In this document: positions 20,504 to 28,588 of the stretch, one piece after another
How positions within the stretch are numbered: the first letter of the stretch is position 1
How the letters are laid out: every line of letters begins with the position of its first letter
NCBI GenBank assembly: GCA_051961995.1
Contig: JBQCCR010000073.1
Location: 1-32,596 of the forward strand
Source of the DNA: 66-474 sp051961995
GTDB lineage: Bacteria; Pseudomonadota; Gammaproteobacteria; Xanthomonadales; Rhodanobacteraceae
Reading direction: 5' to 3'
Length of the DNA: 32,596 bases
Position numbers and translations under genes: made by a program
Notes under the pieces: model-generated
Seen by the model: only the letters and a program-made list of their open reading frames with translations
The model's database searches: none
Told to the model about the DNA's origin: nothing

Positions 20504-21613
20504 ATGAGAGAGTTCGACGCCGCGAAGCTGGCCAATGCCGCCACCGCGCGCTTGCGCAATTACGATCCCGGCCACGACTTGCCGGCATTGCGCAAACGCT
20601 TCGGGGCGCGGATCGCCGAACTGGGTTCGAACGAAAATCCGCTCGGTCCGAGTCCGCGCGCGCTGGACGCCATGCGTGACGCGTTGAACGAAAGTTTCCG
20701 CTATCCCGACCCGCGCGGCGCGTCATTGAAGGCCGCGCTGGCGGCGAATCTCGGCCTGGCCGCCGAACGCATCGCGCTCGGCAACGGTTCGCACGAACTG
20801 CTGATGCTGATCGCGCAATGTTTTGCCGACGCCGCGCATTCGGTGGTGTTCTCGCAGTTCGGTTTCGCGGTGTTCCCGATCGCGACGGCTGCGGCCGGTG
20901 CGCAGCCGGTGTGCGTGCCGGCGTTGCTGCATGAACATCCCCACGCGCCCTACGGACATGATCTGGATGCGATGGGGAATGCGATCCGGGCCGACACGCG
21001 GCTCGTGTATCTCGCCAATCCCAACAATCCGACCGGCACCTGGTTCGACGATGCCGCGCTCGCGAATTTCCTCGCGCGCGTGCCGCGCGACGTGCTGGTC
21101 GTCGTGGACGAGGCCTATCACGAATACGTGGATGCGCCCGGCCTGAGCACCGCGCTGCGTTTCGCCGACGACCACCCCAACCTGATCGTCACGCGCACGT
21201 TCTCGAAAGCGTACGGGCTTGCCGGCTTGCGCGTGGGTTATCTGGTGGCGGATGCAAGCGTGATCGCGGTACTGGAGCGCCTGCGCGAATCGTTCAACGT
21301 CAACGCGGTCGCGCTGGCCGGCGCGGAAGCCGCGCTGGCGGATCGCGAGCATCTGGCGCGTTCGCGTGAATTCAATCATTCCGAACGCGAATGGCTGCGC
21401 GGCGAATTGACTTCGCGCGGCTACCGTTGCCTGCCGTCACTGACCAATTTCCTGATGCTGGATCTGGCGCGCGAGGCCAGCGATCTCGAACGCCATCTTT
21501 TCGAGCGCGGCGTGATCGTGCGGCCGATGGGCGGCTACGGATTGCCGCGGACCCTGCGGATCAGCGTCGGCAGTCACGTGGAAAACCAGCGTCTGCTGGA
21601 CGCGCTGCCGTGA
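20504..21613 (+). CDS. hisC: Histidinol-phosphate aminotransferase
   Basis: Class I/II PLP aminotransferase of 369 residues. Typical HisC features are SNENPLGPSP near the N-terminus, NPNNPTGTW, DEAYHEY, and the PLP lysine K235 in TRTFSKAYGLAGLRVGY. It transaminates imidazole-acetol phosphate in histidine synthesis; copies located in aromatic operons often serve as aromatic aminotransferases as well. Its position between the dehydrogenase and aroA, away from other his genes, favours an aromatic role (inference). It starts 11 bases after the dehydrogenase stop and overlaps aroA by four bases (GTGA). Confidence 0.93.
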   Translation: MREFDAAKLANAATARLRNYDPGHDLPALRKRFGARIAELGSNENPLGPSPRALDAMRDALNESFRYPDPRGASLKAALAANLGLAAERIALGNGSHELLMLIAQCFADAAHSVVFSQFGFAVFPIATAAAGAQPVCVPALLHEHPHAPYGHDLDAMGNAIRADTRLVYLANPNNPTGTWFDDAALANFLARVPRDVLVVVDEAYHEYVDAPGLSTALRFADDHPNLIVTRTFSKAYGLAGLRVGYLVADASVIAVLERLRESFNVNAVALAGAEAALADREHLARSREFNHSEREWLRGELTSRGYRCLPSLTNFLMLDLAREASDLERHLFERGVIVRPMGGYGLPRTLRISVGSHVENQRLLDALP

Positions 21614-22920
21614 GTGCAACGCTGGACTGGATCAGTTCGCCCGTCGGTGCGCTGCACGGCGGTATCTCGGTGCCGGGCGACAAGTCGGTGTCGCATCGCG
21701 CGATCATGCTGGCGGCGATCGCCGAAGGCACCTCGCGCCTCAGCGGCTTTCTGGAAGGCGCCGACACCTTTGCCACGGCCGCGATTTTCCAGCGGCTGGG
21801 CGTTCGCGTCGAAGCTCCCGCCCCGGGAGAACGCATCGTGCATGGCGTCGGGTTGCGTGGTCTCCGCGCGCCGCCCGGCGAACTGGATTGCGGCAACGCT
21901 GGCACGGCGATGCGGCTGCTGACCGGGCTGTTCGCCGGCCAGCATTTCGATTGCGCGCTGGTGGGCGATGCCTCGCTTTCGCGCCGGCCGATGCGGCGGG
22001 TGATCGAGCCGTTGGCGCGGATGGGCGCGCGCATCGAGGCGAATACGGGCGACTTGCCGCCATTGCGCATTCAAGGCGGCCCGTTGCGCGGAATCGAATA
22101 CAGGTCTCCGATAGCCAGCGCGCAGGTGAAATCGGCGGTGTTGCTGGCGGGCTTGTACGCGCAAGGCGAAACGCAGGTGTACGAGTCGCAACCCACGCGC
22201 GATTACACGGAGCGGATGCTGGCGGCGTTCGGCTGGCCGGTCGAATTCGAGCCGGGCAGGGCGAAGCTCTCGGGACAACACCGGTTGTGCGCGACCGAAG
22301 TGATCGTGCCGGCGGATTTTTCTTCCGCTGCATTCTTCATCGTTGCAGCCACGCTGATTCCCGGCAGCGAGCTGCGCCTGCGCGGCGTCGGCCTGAATCC
22401 GCGTCGCACCGGTTTGCTGCGCGTGCTGCGGGCGATGGGCGCGGACATCGTCGAGGAACACCGGCGCGAATACGGTGGAGAGCCGATCGTCGATCTGTCG
22501 ATCCGGCACGCGCCATTGCATGGCATCGAGGTGCCGGTTGGCGTCGTTGCCGACATGATTGACGAATTCCCGATTTTCTTCGTGGCCGCCGCCGCCGCGG
22601 AAGGCACCACGACCGTTCGCGGCGCGCAGGAACTGCGGGTGAAGGAATCCGACCGCATCGCGGTGATGGCGGCGGGTTTGCGCACGCTCGGTGCGCACAT
22701 GCAAGAAACGCCCGACGGTGCAGTGATCGAGGGTGGCGCGTTGCGAGGTGGAGAGGTGGATGCGCGGGGCGATCATCGTTGCGCGATGGCTTTCGCCGTG
22801 GCCGGCGCGATCGCGCGCGGACCGGTGCGCATCCGGGATTGCGCCAATGTGGCAACTTCTTTCCCCGGCTTCGAACGCACCGCGCGCACGGCCGGATTGC
22901 GCGTCGAAGACGCAGGCTGA
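21610..22920 (+). CDS. aroA: 3-phosphoshikimate 1-carboxyvinyltransferase (EPSP synthase)
   Basis: Shikimate-pathway enzyme joining shikimate-3-phosphate and PEP; the target of glyphosate. The 436 residues include GDKSVSHRA (23-31), DCGNAGTAMRLL (93-104) and the late LRVKESDRI signature. In GNAGTAMR the residue following Arg is Leu where E. coli has Pro; Leu there is normal in several bacterial lineages. Start is GTG 21610 inside the hisC stop codon (GTGA), so translation is probably coupled; the open frame extends upstream only in the shadow of hisC. cmk follows 49 bases later, the usual gammaproteobacterial neighbour. Confidence 0.95.
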   Translation: MSATLDWISSPVGALHGGISVPGDKSVSHRAIMLAAIAEGTSRLSGFLEGADTFATAAIFQRLGVRVEAPAPGERIVHGVGLRGLRAPPGELDCGNAGTAMRLLTGLFAGQHFDCALVGDASLSRRPMRRVIEPLARMGARIEANTGDLPPLRIQGGPLRGIEYRSPIASAQVKSAVLLAGLYAQGETQVYESQPTRDYTERMLAAFGWPVEFEPGRAKLSGQHRLCATEVIVPADFSSAAFFIVAATLIPGSELRLRGVGLNPRRTGLLRVLRAMGADIVEEHRREYGGEPIVDLSIRHAPLHGIEVPVGVVADMIDEFPIFFVAAAAAEGTTTVRGAQELRVKESDRIAVMAAGLRTLGAHMQETPDGAVIEGGALRGGEVDARGDHRCAMAFAVAGAIARGPVRIRDCANVATSFPGFERTARTAGLRVEDAG

Positions 22921-22945
22921 CACCGGGACGGGTCGCCGCCGCCAT

Positions 22946-22951
22946 TACAAT
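22946..22951 (+). promoter_or_regulatory. Candidate -10 box for cmk-rpsA
   Basis: TACAAT, 19 bases before the cmk ATG in the 49-bp gap after aroA. A CTGACA at 22917-22922 resembles a -35 box but the spacing (23 bases) is too long. It could provide an internal promoter for cmk and rpsA. Confidence 0.3.
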
Positions 22952-22969
22952 GGCCGGCTCCCGATCGGA

Positions 22970-23671
22970 ATGCCTCGCGTGCCCAATCCCGACCCGCAGA
23001 ATCGCACCGTGCCGGTGCTCACCATTGATGGCCCATCCGGTTCCGGCAAGGGCACCATAGCGCGAGCGGTCGCCGAGAGCCTCGGCTGGCATCTGCTCGA
23101 CTCGGGTGCGCTGTATCGCGCGGTGGGTTACGCGGCCACGCAGGCGGACCTGGACCTGAACGACACGCAAGCGCTGACCCGCTGCGCGGAGGTAGTGGAA
23201 ATCGCCTTCCGCGACCCCAAGGATGGCAGGGAGACGCGGGTGCTGGTCAACGGCCGCGACGCGACCGACGAACTTCGCACCGAGACCGCTGGCGCGGCGG
23301 CCTCGACCATCGCCGCGATCCCGGCCCTGCGCAAGGCGCTGGTGGCGAGGCAACTCGCCTTCCGGCAACCGCCGGGGCTGGTGGCCGATGGCCGCGACAT
23401 GGGTACGGTGATCTTCCCGGATGCCGTGCACAAGGTGTTCCTGACGGCGTCGGCCGAGGAACGGGCACAAAGGCGCTATAAGCAGTTGAACGAAAAGGGG
23501 CTGGACGTTACACTATCCAGCCTTTTGCACGAGATCGAGGCGCGCGACGCACGCGATGCGACGCGTGCGGTTTCGCCGTTGAAGCCGGCCGCGGATGCGG
23601 TGCGGGTGGATACGACCGGAATGCCGATCCCCGAAGTCGTCGCGAAGGTGTTGTCGCTGCTGAGAGACTGA
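22970..23671 (+). CDS. cmk: Cytidylate kinase
   Basis: Phosphorylates CMP and dCMP with ATP to the diphosphates, recycling nucleotides from RNA and phospholipid synthesis. The 233 residues match the short bacterial Cmk class. The P-loop is DGPSGSGKGT (20-29); ALYRAVGYAA, LVADGRDMGTVIFPDA and RRYKQL are family signatures for CMP recognition and the LID. ATG 22970 gives about 14 residues before the core; GTG 22979 is a possible alternative. rpsA follows about 110 bases later, as in E. coli. Confidence 0.95.
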   Translation: MPRVPNPDPQNRTVPVLTIDGPSGSGKGTIARAVAESLGWHLLDSGALYRAVGYAATQADLDLNDTQALTRCAEVVEIAFRDPKDGRETRVLVNGRDATDELRTETAGAAASTIAAIPALRKALVARQLAFRQPPGLVADGRDMGTVIFPDAVHKVFLTASAEERAQRRYKQLNEKGLDVTLSSLLHEIEARDARDATRAVSPLKPAADAVRVDTTGMPIPEVVAKVLSLLRD

Positions 23672-23780
23672 CCAACCCTCTACCCACGGGCGCAAGCCCC
23701 CAACCGGCGGATCGTTCTGCCTGGAATCCAATCGAATGAATGTCGCAGGCAACGCGGTCCTTTCCCAAACTGGAAATTTT

Positions 23781-25454
23781 ATGAGCGAGAGTTTTGCCGA
23801 GCTGTTCGAACAGAGCAGCCAAGCCATAGCCAAACTGAAACCCGGTTCCATTGTCTCGGGCATCGTCGTGGACATCCGTTCCGACGTGGTCGTGATCAAC
23901 GCCGGGCTGAAATCCGAGGGCATCGTCCCGATCGAGCAGTTCCGCGAAGAAGACGGCACGCTTGAAATCAATATTGGCGACGAGGTCAAGGTCGCGCTGG
24001 ACGCGATGGAGGATGGCTTCGGTGAGACCAAGCTGTCGCGCGAGAAGGCCAAGCGCGCGCTGGTCTGGGACGTGCTGGAAGGCGCCTTCGAGAAGGGCGA
24101 GGCCATCACCGGCCGGATTTCCGGCAAGGTCAAGGGTGGTTTCACCGTGGACATCAAGGATGTCCGCGCGTTCCTGCCCGGCTCGCTGGTGGACGTGCGC
24201 CCGGTGCGCGATCCCGGTTACCTGGAAGGCAAGGATCTCGAGTTCAAGATCATCAAGCTCGACCGCAAGCGCAACAACGTGGTGGTTTCGCGCCGCGCGG
24301 TGGTCGAGAGCGAGCATTCCGAGGAGCGCGAGCAGCTGCTCGAGCGCCTGCAGGAAGGCGCGATCATCAAGGGTGTGGTCAAGAACCTCACCGATTACGG
24401 CGCGTTCGTGGATCTCGGCGGCATCGACGGCTTGCTGCACATCACCGACATGGCGTGGAAGCGCGTGCGCCATCCGTCGGAAGTGGTCAACGTCGGCGAC
24501 GAGCTGGACGTGCGCGTGCTGAAGTTCGACCGCGAGCGCAACCGCGTCTCGCTGGGCCTGAAGCAGCTCGGCGACGATCCGTGGGTCAACATCGCGCGCC
24601 GTTATCCGAGCGGCACCCGACTGTTCGGCAAGGTCAGCAACGTTACCGACTACGGCTGCTTCGTGGAGCTGGAGCCGGGCGTGGAAGGCCTGGTGCACGT
24701 GTCGGAGATGGACTGGACCAACAAGAACGTCAACCCGGCGAAGATGGTGCAGGTCGGCGACGAAGTTGAAGTGATGGTGCTCGACGTGGACGAGGAGCGC
24801 CGCCGCATTTCGCTGGGCATCAAGCAGACCCAGGCCAATCCGTGGGAGGCCTTCGCGGCCACCTTCAAGAAGGGCGACAAGGTCAAGGGCAACATCAAGT
24901 CCATCACCGACTTCGGCATCTTCGTCGGCCTGGATGGCGGCATAGACGGCCTGGTGCACCTGTCCGACATCTCCTGGCAGACGCCGGGCGAAGAGCTGGT
25001 GCGCAACTTCAAGAAGGGTGATGAAGTCGAGGCGGTCGTGCTGGCGGTGGACCCGGAGCGCGAGCGCATCAGCCTCGGGGTCAAGCAGCTCGAGCAGGAT
25101 CCGTTCGGCCAGTACATGGGTACGCATCCGCGCGGCACGATCGTGACCGGCACCGTCAAGGAAGTGGACGCGCGCGGCGCGGTGGTGGACCTGGGCGAGG
25201 GCATCGAGGGTTATCTCTCCGCGCGCGACATCGCCAAGGAACGCATTGACGACGCCAGCCAGCATTTCAAGGTCGGCGACACCGTCGAAGCCAAGTTTGT
25301 CGGCATGGATCGCAAGGGTCGCATGCTGCAACTGTCCATCCGCGCCAAGGATGAGGACGAGCTGGCCGAAACGCTGTCGGATTATCAGGACAGCGGCAGT
25401 GCGACGACCAAGCTCGGCGCCTTGTTGAAAGAACAGATGAACAAGTCCGAGTAA
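23781..25454 (+). CDS. rpsA: 30S ribosomal protein S1
   Basis: Largest ribosomal protein; it binds mRNA upstream of the start codon and unfolds structure for initiation. The 557 residues equal E. coli S1 in length and carry six S1 OB-fold repeats (about 21-87, 105-171, 192-260, 277-347, 364-434 and 451-520). Repeats 1-2 bind the ribosome; 3-6 bind RNA with repeated signatures such as VKNLTDYGAFVDLGG and VSNVTDYGCFVEL. Start is ATG 23781 (MSESFAELFEQS), matching the family; upstream codons in the open frame are not typical. In E. coli S1 represses its own translation; whether the 109-base leader here does so cannot be told. Confidence 0.97.
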   Translation: MSESFAELFEQSSQAIAKLKPGSIVSGIVVDIRSDVVVINAGLKSEGIVPIEQFREEDGTLEINIGDEVKVALDAMEDGFGETKLSREKAKRALVWDVLEGAFEKGEAITGRISGKVKGGFTVDIKDVRAFLPGSLVDVRPVRDPGYLEGKDLEFKIIKLDRKRNNVVVSRRAVVESEHSEEREQLLERLQEGAIIKGVVKNLTDYGAFVDLGGIDGLLHITDMAWKRVRHPSEVVNVGDELDVRVLKFDRERNRVSLGLKQLGDDPWVNIARRYPSGTRLFGKVSNVTDYGCFVELEPGVEGLVHVSEMDWTNKNVNPAKMVQVGDEVEVMVLDVDEERRRISLGIKQTQANPWEAFAATFKKGDKVKGNIKSITDFGIFVGLDGGIDGLVHLSDISWQTPGEELVRNFKKGDEVEAVVLAVDPERERISLGVKQLEQDPFGQYMGTHPRGTIVTGTVKEVDARGAVVDLGEGIEGYLSARDIAKERIDDASQHFKVGDTVEAKFVGMDRKGRMLQLSIRAKDEDELAETLSDYQDSGSATTKLGALLKEQMNKSE

Positions 25455-25469
25455 TCGGCAATCCGCAAA

Positions 25470-25497
25470 CATCGTGCGGGCGCGAGCCCGCACGATG
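25470..25497. terminator. Strong perfect hairpin after rpsA
   Basis: CATCGTGCGGGC, loop GCGA, then GCCCGCACGATG: a perfect 12-bp stem 16 bases after the rpsA stop. There is no T-run, so it may be a Rho-type or RNA-stabilising 3' end, or a REP-like palindrome, and may separate rpsA from ihfB expression. Confidence 0.6.
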
Positions 25498-25605
25498 CCG
25501 AAGCAGACGCACAGCCGTTAGCGTCGCCCATCGTGGCGCGAGCGGGCTTTTCTGGGCCGATCCTCTTTCGATCAGTTGCTATACGGGTGTGAAGAGCCGC
25601 TCGCC

Positions 25606-25911
25606 ATGACCAAATCCGAACTGATCGAAACCCTTGCGTTGCGCCAGACCCACCTCGCATTTGCCGATGTGGAGCTTGCGGTGCGCAACGTGATCGAGCA
25701 GATGAGCGGCGCATTGGCCAGCGGCGAGCGCATCGAGGTGCGCGGATTCGGCAGCTTCTCGCTGCATTACCGTCCGCCGCGCACCGGACGCAATCCCAAG
25801 ACCGGCACCGCCGTTGCGTTGCCGGGCAAGCACGTGCCGCATTTCAAGCCGGGCAAGGAATTGCGCGAGCGCGTGAACGCCCTGCCGGCCGGCGCGGATA
25901 ACGCGGCCTGA
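25606..25911 (+). CDS. ihfB: Integration host factor beta subunit
   Basis: DNA-bending nucleoid protein that pairs with IhfA and serves transcription, recombination and replication. The 101 residues start MTKSELIE and carry RGFGSFSLHYRPPRTGRNPKTG, with the intercalating Pro in the beta arm, and end KHVPHFKPGKELRERVN, matching IHF-beta rather than IHF-alpha or HU. ATG 25606 fits the family start; the Shine-Dalgarno (GAAGAG) is loosely placed. The rpsA-ihfB order is conserved in gammaproteobacteria. A short C-terminal tail (ALPAGADNAA) is extra compared with E. coli. Confidence 0.96.
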   Translation: MTKSELIETLALRQTHLAFADVELAVRNVIEQMSGALASGERIEVRGFGSFSLHYRPPRTGRNPKTGTAVALPGKHVPHFKPGKELRERVNALPAGADNAA

Positions 25912-25934
25912 ACTCACGCCCGCGCCGCATCGGT

Positions 25935-25940
25935 TACATT
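25935..25940 (+). promoter_or_regulatory. Candidate -10 box for lapAB
   Basis: TACATT in the 61-base gap between ihfB and lapA, 32 bases before the lapA ATG, suggesting a short leader. No clear -35 box. It resembles the TAYANT boxes ahead of the CLC and cmk genes. Confidence 0.3.
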
Positions 25941-25972
25941 GCGCGCGTCAATTCCTCTGCGGGTTCCGGTTG

Positions 25973-26209
25973 ATGCGCGCCCTCATCGTCGCCCTCGTCA
26001 TTGTCTCCCTGATCCTCGGTGCCCTATTCGGTGCGCTCAACCCGCAGGCCGTTTCCTATGATTTCGGGCTCGCCCATCTGCAGGTGTCCAAGGGCAGCGC
26101 ACTGCTGATCGCGCTGTTGATCGGCTGGCTGCTCGGGGGCGCGCTGTGCTGGGCCGGCTCCGGATTGGCGCGGCAACGCCGACGGACTTCCCATTTGGGG
26201 CAGCGCTGA
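25973..26209 (+). CDS. lapA: LapA-type small membrane protein (DUF1049)
   Basis: A 78-residue inner-membrane protein with two transmembrane helices (about 3-22 and 41-62) joined by the family's NPQAVSYDFGLAHL loop, and a basic cytoplasmic tail (ARQRRRTSH). In E. coli LapA (YciS) is encoded together with LapB and is involved in lipopolysaccharide assembly. The ATG at 25973 directly follows a TTG that could also start the frame. lapB begins 12 bases after its stop, supporting the name. Confidence 0.85.
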   Translation: MRALIVALVIVSLILGALFGALNPQAVSYDFGLAHLQVSKGSALLIALLIGWLLGGALCWAGSGLARQRRRTSHLGQR

Positions 26210-26221
26210 CAGACCCAACGC

Positions 26222-27409
26222 ATGAACGTATTCCTGTTGCATCCTCTCTATCTGTTGTTCCTGCTGCTGCCCGTGGCGGCCTGGACTGGCTGGCTGATCG
26301 GCCGGCATACCAGCGCGCGCAGTTCCGGTGCGCGCACGCGCGAACTGTCGTCGAGTTACTTCCGCGGCCTGAACTACCTGCTCAACGAGCAGCCGGACAA
26401 GGCGATCGAAGTGTTCATGAAGCTCGCGGAATTCAACCGCGACACGGTGGAAACCCATCTTGCGCTGGGCAACCTGTTTCGCCGCCGTGGCGAAGTGGAT
26501 CGGGCGATCCGGGTGCACCAGCACCTGGTCGGGCGTCCCAACCTGAGCGACGAGGAGAAGACCGTCGCGCTGCTGGAACTGGGCGAGGATTACATGCGCG
26601 CAGGCCTGCTGGATCGAGCCGAAGCGCTGTTCGACGACCTGGTGGCGATGAATGCGCACGCACCATCGGCGCTGCGGCATCTGATCGCGATCTATCAGCA
26701 CGAGCGCGACTGGCACAAGGCCATAGATCACGCACATCGGCTGGAAGCGATGACCGGCGAGTCGCAGGCTTCCACCATCGCGCAGTTCTACTGCGAGCTG
26801 GCCGAGCAGTCGCGTGCGCACGGTGCCCGCGAAGAGGCGCGCGAATATCTGGGCCAGGCTTTCGCCAGCGAGCCCAACTGCGTGCGCGCGCACATGATCG
26901 CGGGTCACCTGCTGGCGGAAGCGGGCGATCGCAACGGCGCCGTGGAAGCCTTCGAGCGCGCGGTGCGCGCGGACGTGGATTTCGTTCCCGAGATCCTGCC
27001 GCCGCTGCTGGACAACTACGCGCGTTCCCAGCAGATGGATCGTGCCGAGAGATTCCTGGAAGACGTCATCCGCCGCTACCACGGCATCTCGCCGGTACTG
27101 GCGCTGATGCATTTGTACGCCAGCCGCGAAGGCGAACGCACTGCGCTGGATTTCCTGACCCGGCAGTTGCGCCAGCGCCCGTCCGTACGCGGGCTGATGG
27201 CGCTCATTGATGCGACGCTGGACCGGACCACCGGCGAAGCGCGGGAAAATTTTCTGATCCTGCGTGATCTCACCCGCAAACTGGTCGAAGGCCAGGCCAT
27301 GTACCGGTGCAGCCGCTGCGGCTTCGGCGCCAAAGCGCATCACTGGCAGTGCCCGAGTTGCAAGAATTGGGGCACCGTGCGACCCATCCACGGCGTGGTA
27401 AACGAGTAG
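26222..27409 (+). CDS. lapB: LapB (YciM), LPS assembly regulator
   Basis: Inner-membrane tetratricopeptide protein that promotes FtsH-dependent degradation of LpxC and so balances LPS against phospholipid synthesis. The 395 residues comprise one N-terminal transmembrane helix (about 4-25), a long array of TPR helices (about 45-340, starting SSSYFRGLNYLLNEQPDKAIEVFMKLAE), and a C-terminal rubredoxin-like zinc knuckle with C363/C366 (CSRC) and C377/C380 (CPSC), which in E. coli is essential. ATG 26222 fits the family start. It stands between lapA and the two envelope-sugar genes, a functional neighbourhood. Confidence 0.94.
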   Translation: MNVFLLHPLYLLFLLLPVAAWTGWLIGRHTSARSSGARTRELSSSYFRGLNYLLNEQPDKAIEVFMKLAEFNRDTVETHLALGNLFRRRGEVDRAIRVHQHLVGRPNLSDEEKTVALLELGEDYMRAGLLDRAEALFDDLVAMNAHAPSALRHLIAIYQHERDWHKAIDHAHRLEAMTGESQASTIAQFYCELAEQSRAHGAREEAREYLGQAFASEPNCVRAHMIAGHLLAEAGDRNGAVEAFERAVRADVDFVPEILPPLLDNYARSQQMDRAERFLEDVIRRYHGISPVLALMHLYASREGERTALDFLTRQLRQRPSVRGLMALIDATLDRTTGEARENFLILRDLTRKLVEGQAMYRCSRCGFGAKAHHWQCPSCKNWGTVRPIHGVVNE

Positions 27410-27431
27410 AGCGGTCGCGGGAATCGCGTTC

Positions 27432-27472
27432 GGCCACGGAGCTCCTGGCCATGGGCAAGCCCGATTGCGGGC
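27432..27472. repeat. Hairpin pair behind lapB
   Basis: GGCCA-CGGAGCTCC-TGGCC (27432-27450) followed by GCCCG-ATTG-CGGGC (27459-27472). Both are 5-bp perfect stems, the first with an internal GGAGCTCC palindrome. They lie in the 138-base gap between lapB and the next gene and could end the lapAB transcript or be part of the dispersed small-hairpin family. Confidence 0.45.
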
Positions 27473-27547
27473 CGGCCATGCTCGAATATCGGCACCCGCC
27501 CGTCCGGGACCTACATCGTGCGGGTAACGCACGCTACCCTAGCGCGC

Positions 27548-28588
27548 GTGAGCGAACCCGTGCCAATCATCATCGTTGCCGTGTGCGGGTTTCTTGTTTC
27601 CGCGCTGGCCGTCGCGGCCAGCCTTGCCTACGCGCGCAAACGCGGCCTGCTGGACCTGCCGGGACAGCGCCGTTCGCACACGCAACCCACGCCGCGCGGC
27701 GGCGGGCTCGGCATCGTCATCGCGGTGCTGGTTTGCGCGATGCCGGCGCTGGCGCTGTTTCCGCACGCAGAGCGCTCGACGACAGTTGTCGTGCTTGCGC
27801 TGTCCCTGCTCGCGGTTGCCGCGGTGGGCTGGCGCGATGACCACGCGCCATTGCCGGTGTTGCCGCGGATCGGCGTGCACCTGCTTGCCTCGCTGGCAGT
27901 CGGCGTGGTGCTGATGCGGCCGGCCGCGCATGCCGATCCGCGTTCATGGGCGTGGCTGGTTCCGATCGCGGTCATCTTTGCCGGCAGCATCAACTTGCAC
28001 AATTTCATGGACGGCATTGACGCACTGCTCGGCCTGCAAGCGGCTTTCGTGTTGATCGGATACGCGCTGCTGGCGTGGGCGATGAATGATCGGGCGCTGG
28101 TCGGCGCAGCGCTCGCATCGGCCGCCGCATGCTGCGGTTTCCTGCTGTTCAATCGGCCGCCGGCGCGGATCTTCATGGGCGACGTGGGCAGCGGCACGCT
28201 CGGGCTGCTGATCGCCGCCTTCGCCGGCCTTCTCGTGCAGCAGGCGTTCGAACTGCTCTGGCCGTGCCTGATCCTGTCCTCGGCCTTCCTCGTGGATGCC
28301 GGCTTGACACTGCTTGCGCGCATACTGGCCGGCAAGCGTTGGTACACTGCGCACCGCGAGCACCTTTACCAATGGATGGTGCGCGCAGGATTCAGCCACG
28401 CGCGAACGGATGCCATGTATCTGCTCTGGAACCTGATCATCACCGCGCCTGCCGCCTGGGCGGCACTGCACTGGCCGGCCTTCGGCCTGGCGCTGTGCGC
28501 GGCGGTCCATGTGTTCGCATGTGCAGTGTGGTGTGCCGGCAAGCGCGCGTGTCTCATTGCAGTTCGGAGCAATCCCGATGCTGCGTAA
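27548..28588 (+). CDS. WecA/WbpL-type polyprenyl-phosphate sugar-1-phosphate transferase
   Basis: Integral membrane enzyme that starts polysaccharide repeat units by transferring a sugar-1-phosphate (GlcNAc or a related amino sugar) from UDP-sugar to undecaprenyl phosphate. The 346 residues contain about ten hydrophobic helices and the family motifs: D97/D98 in GWRDDHAPLP, NLHNFMDGID (149-158), FMGDVGSGTLG (209-219) and HREHLYQ (269-275). This is the MraY/WecA superfamily, nearest to WbpL. I start at GTG 27548; GTG 27518 is open but less typical. It overlaps the capD-like gene by 11 bases, so both are probably made together. The exact sugar is unknown. Confidence 0.88.
   Translation: MSEPVPIIIVAVCGFLVSALAVAASLAYARKRGLLDLPGQRRSHTQPTPRGGGLGIVIAVLVCAMPALALFPHAERSTTVVVLALSLLAVAAVGWRDDHAPLPVLPRIGVHLLASLAVGVVLMRPAAHADPRSWAWLVPIAVIFAGSINLHNFMDGIDALLGLQAAFVLIGYALLAWAMNDRALVGAALASAAACCGFLLFNRPPARIFMGDVGSGTLGLLIAAFAGLLVQQAFELLWPCLILSSAFLVDAGLTLLARILAGKRWYTAHREHLYQWMVRAGFSHARTDAMYLLWNLIITAPAAWAALHWPAFGLALCAAVHVFACAVWCAGKRACLIAVRSNPDAA

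Noticed and set aside
21890..21925. Leu after GNAGTAMR in EPSP synthase considered as a glyphosate-tolerance change
   Set aside because: Leu at this position occurs naturally in many bacterial AroA proteins, so it is not evidence of selection.
23508..25493. 661-codon minus-strand frame opposite rpsA
   Set aside because: Antisense shadow of six S1 repeats; the repeated look of its translation only mirrors the S1 domains.
25470..25497. Considered as half of a CRISPR-like or phage attachment repeat
   Set aside because: Single perfect palindrome with no spaced copies in the window and no integrase or cas gene; a transcript-end hairpin is simpler.
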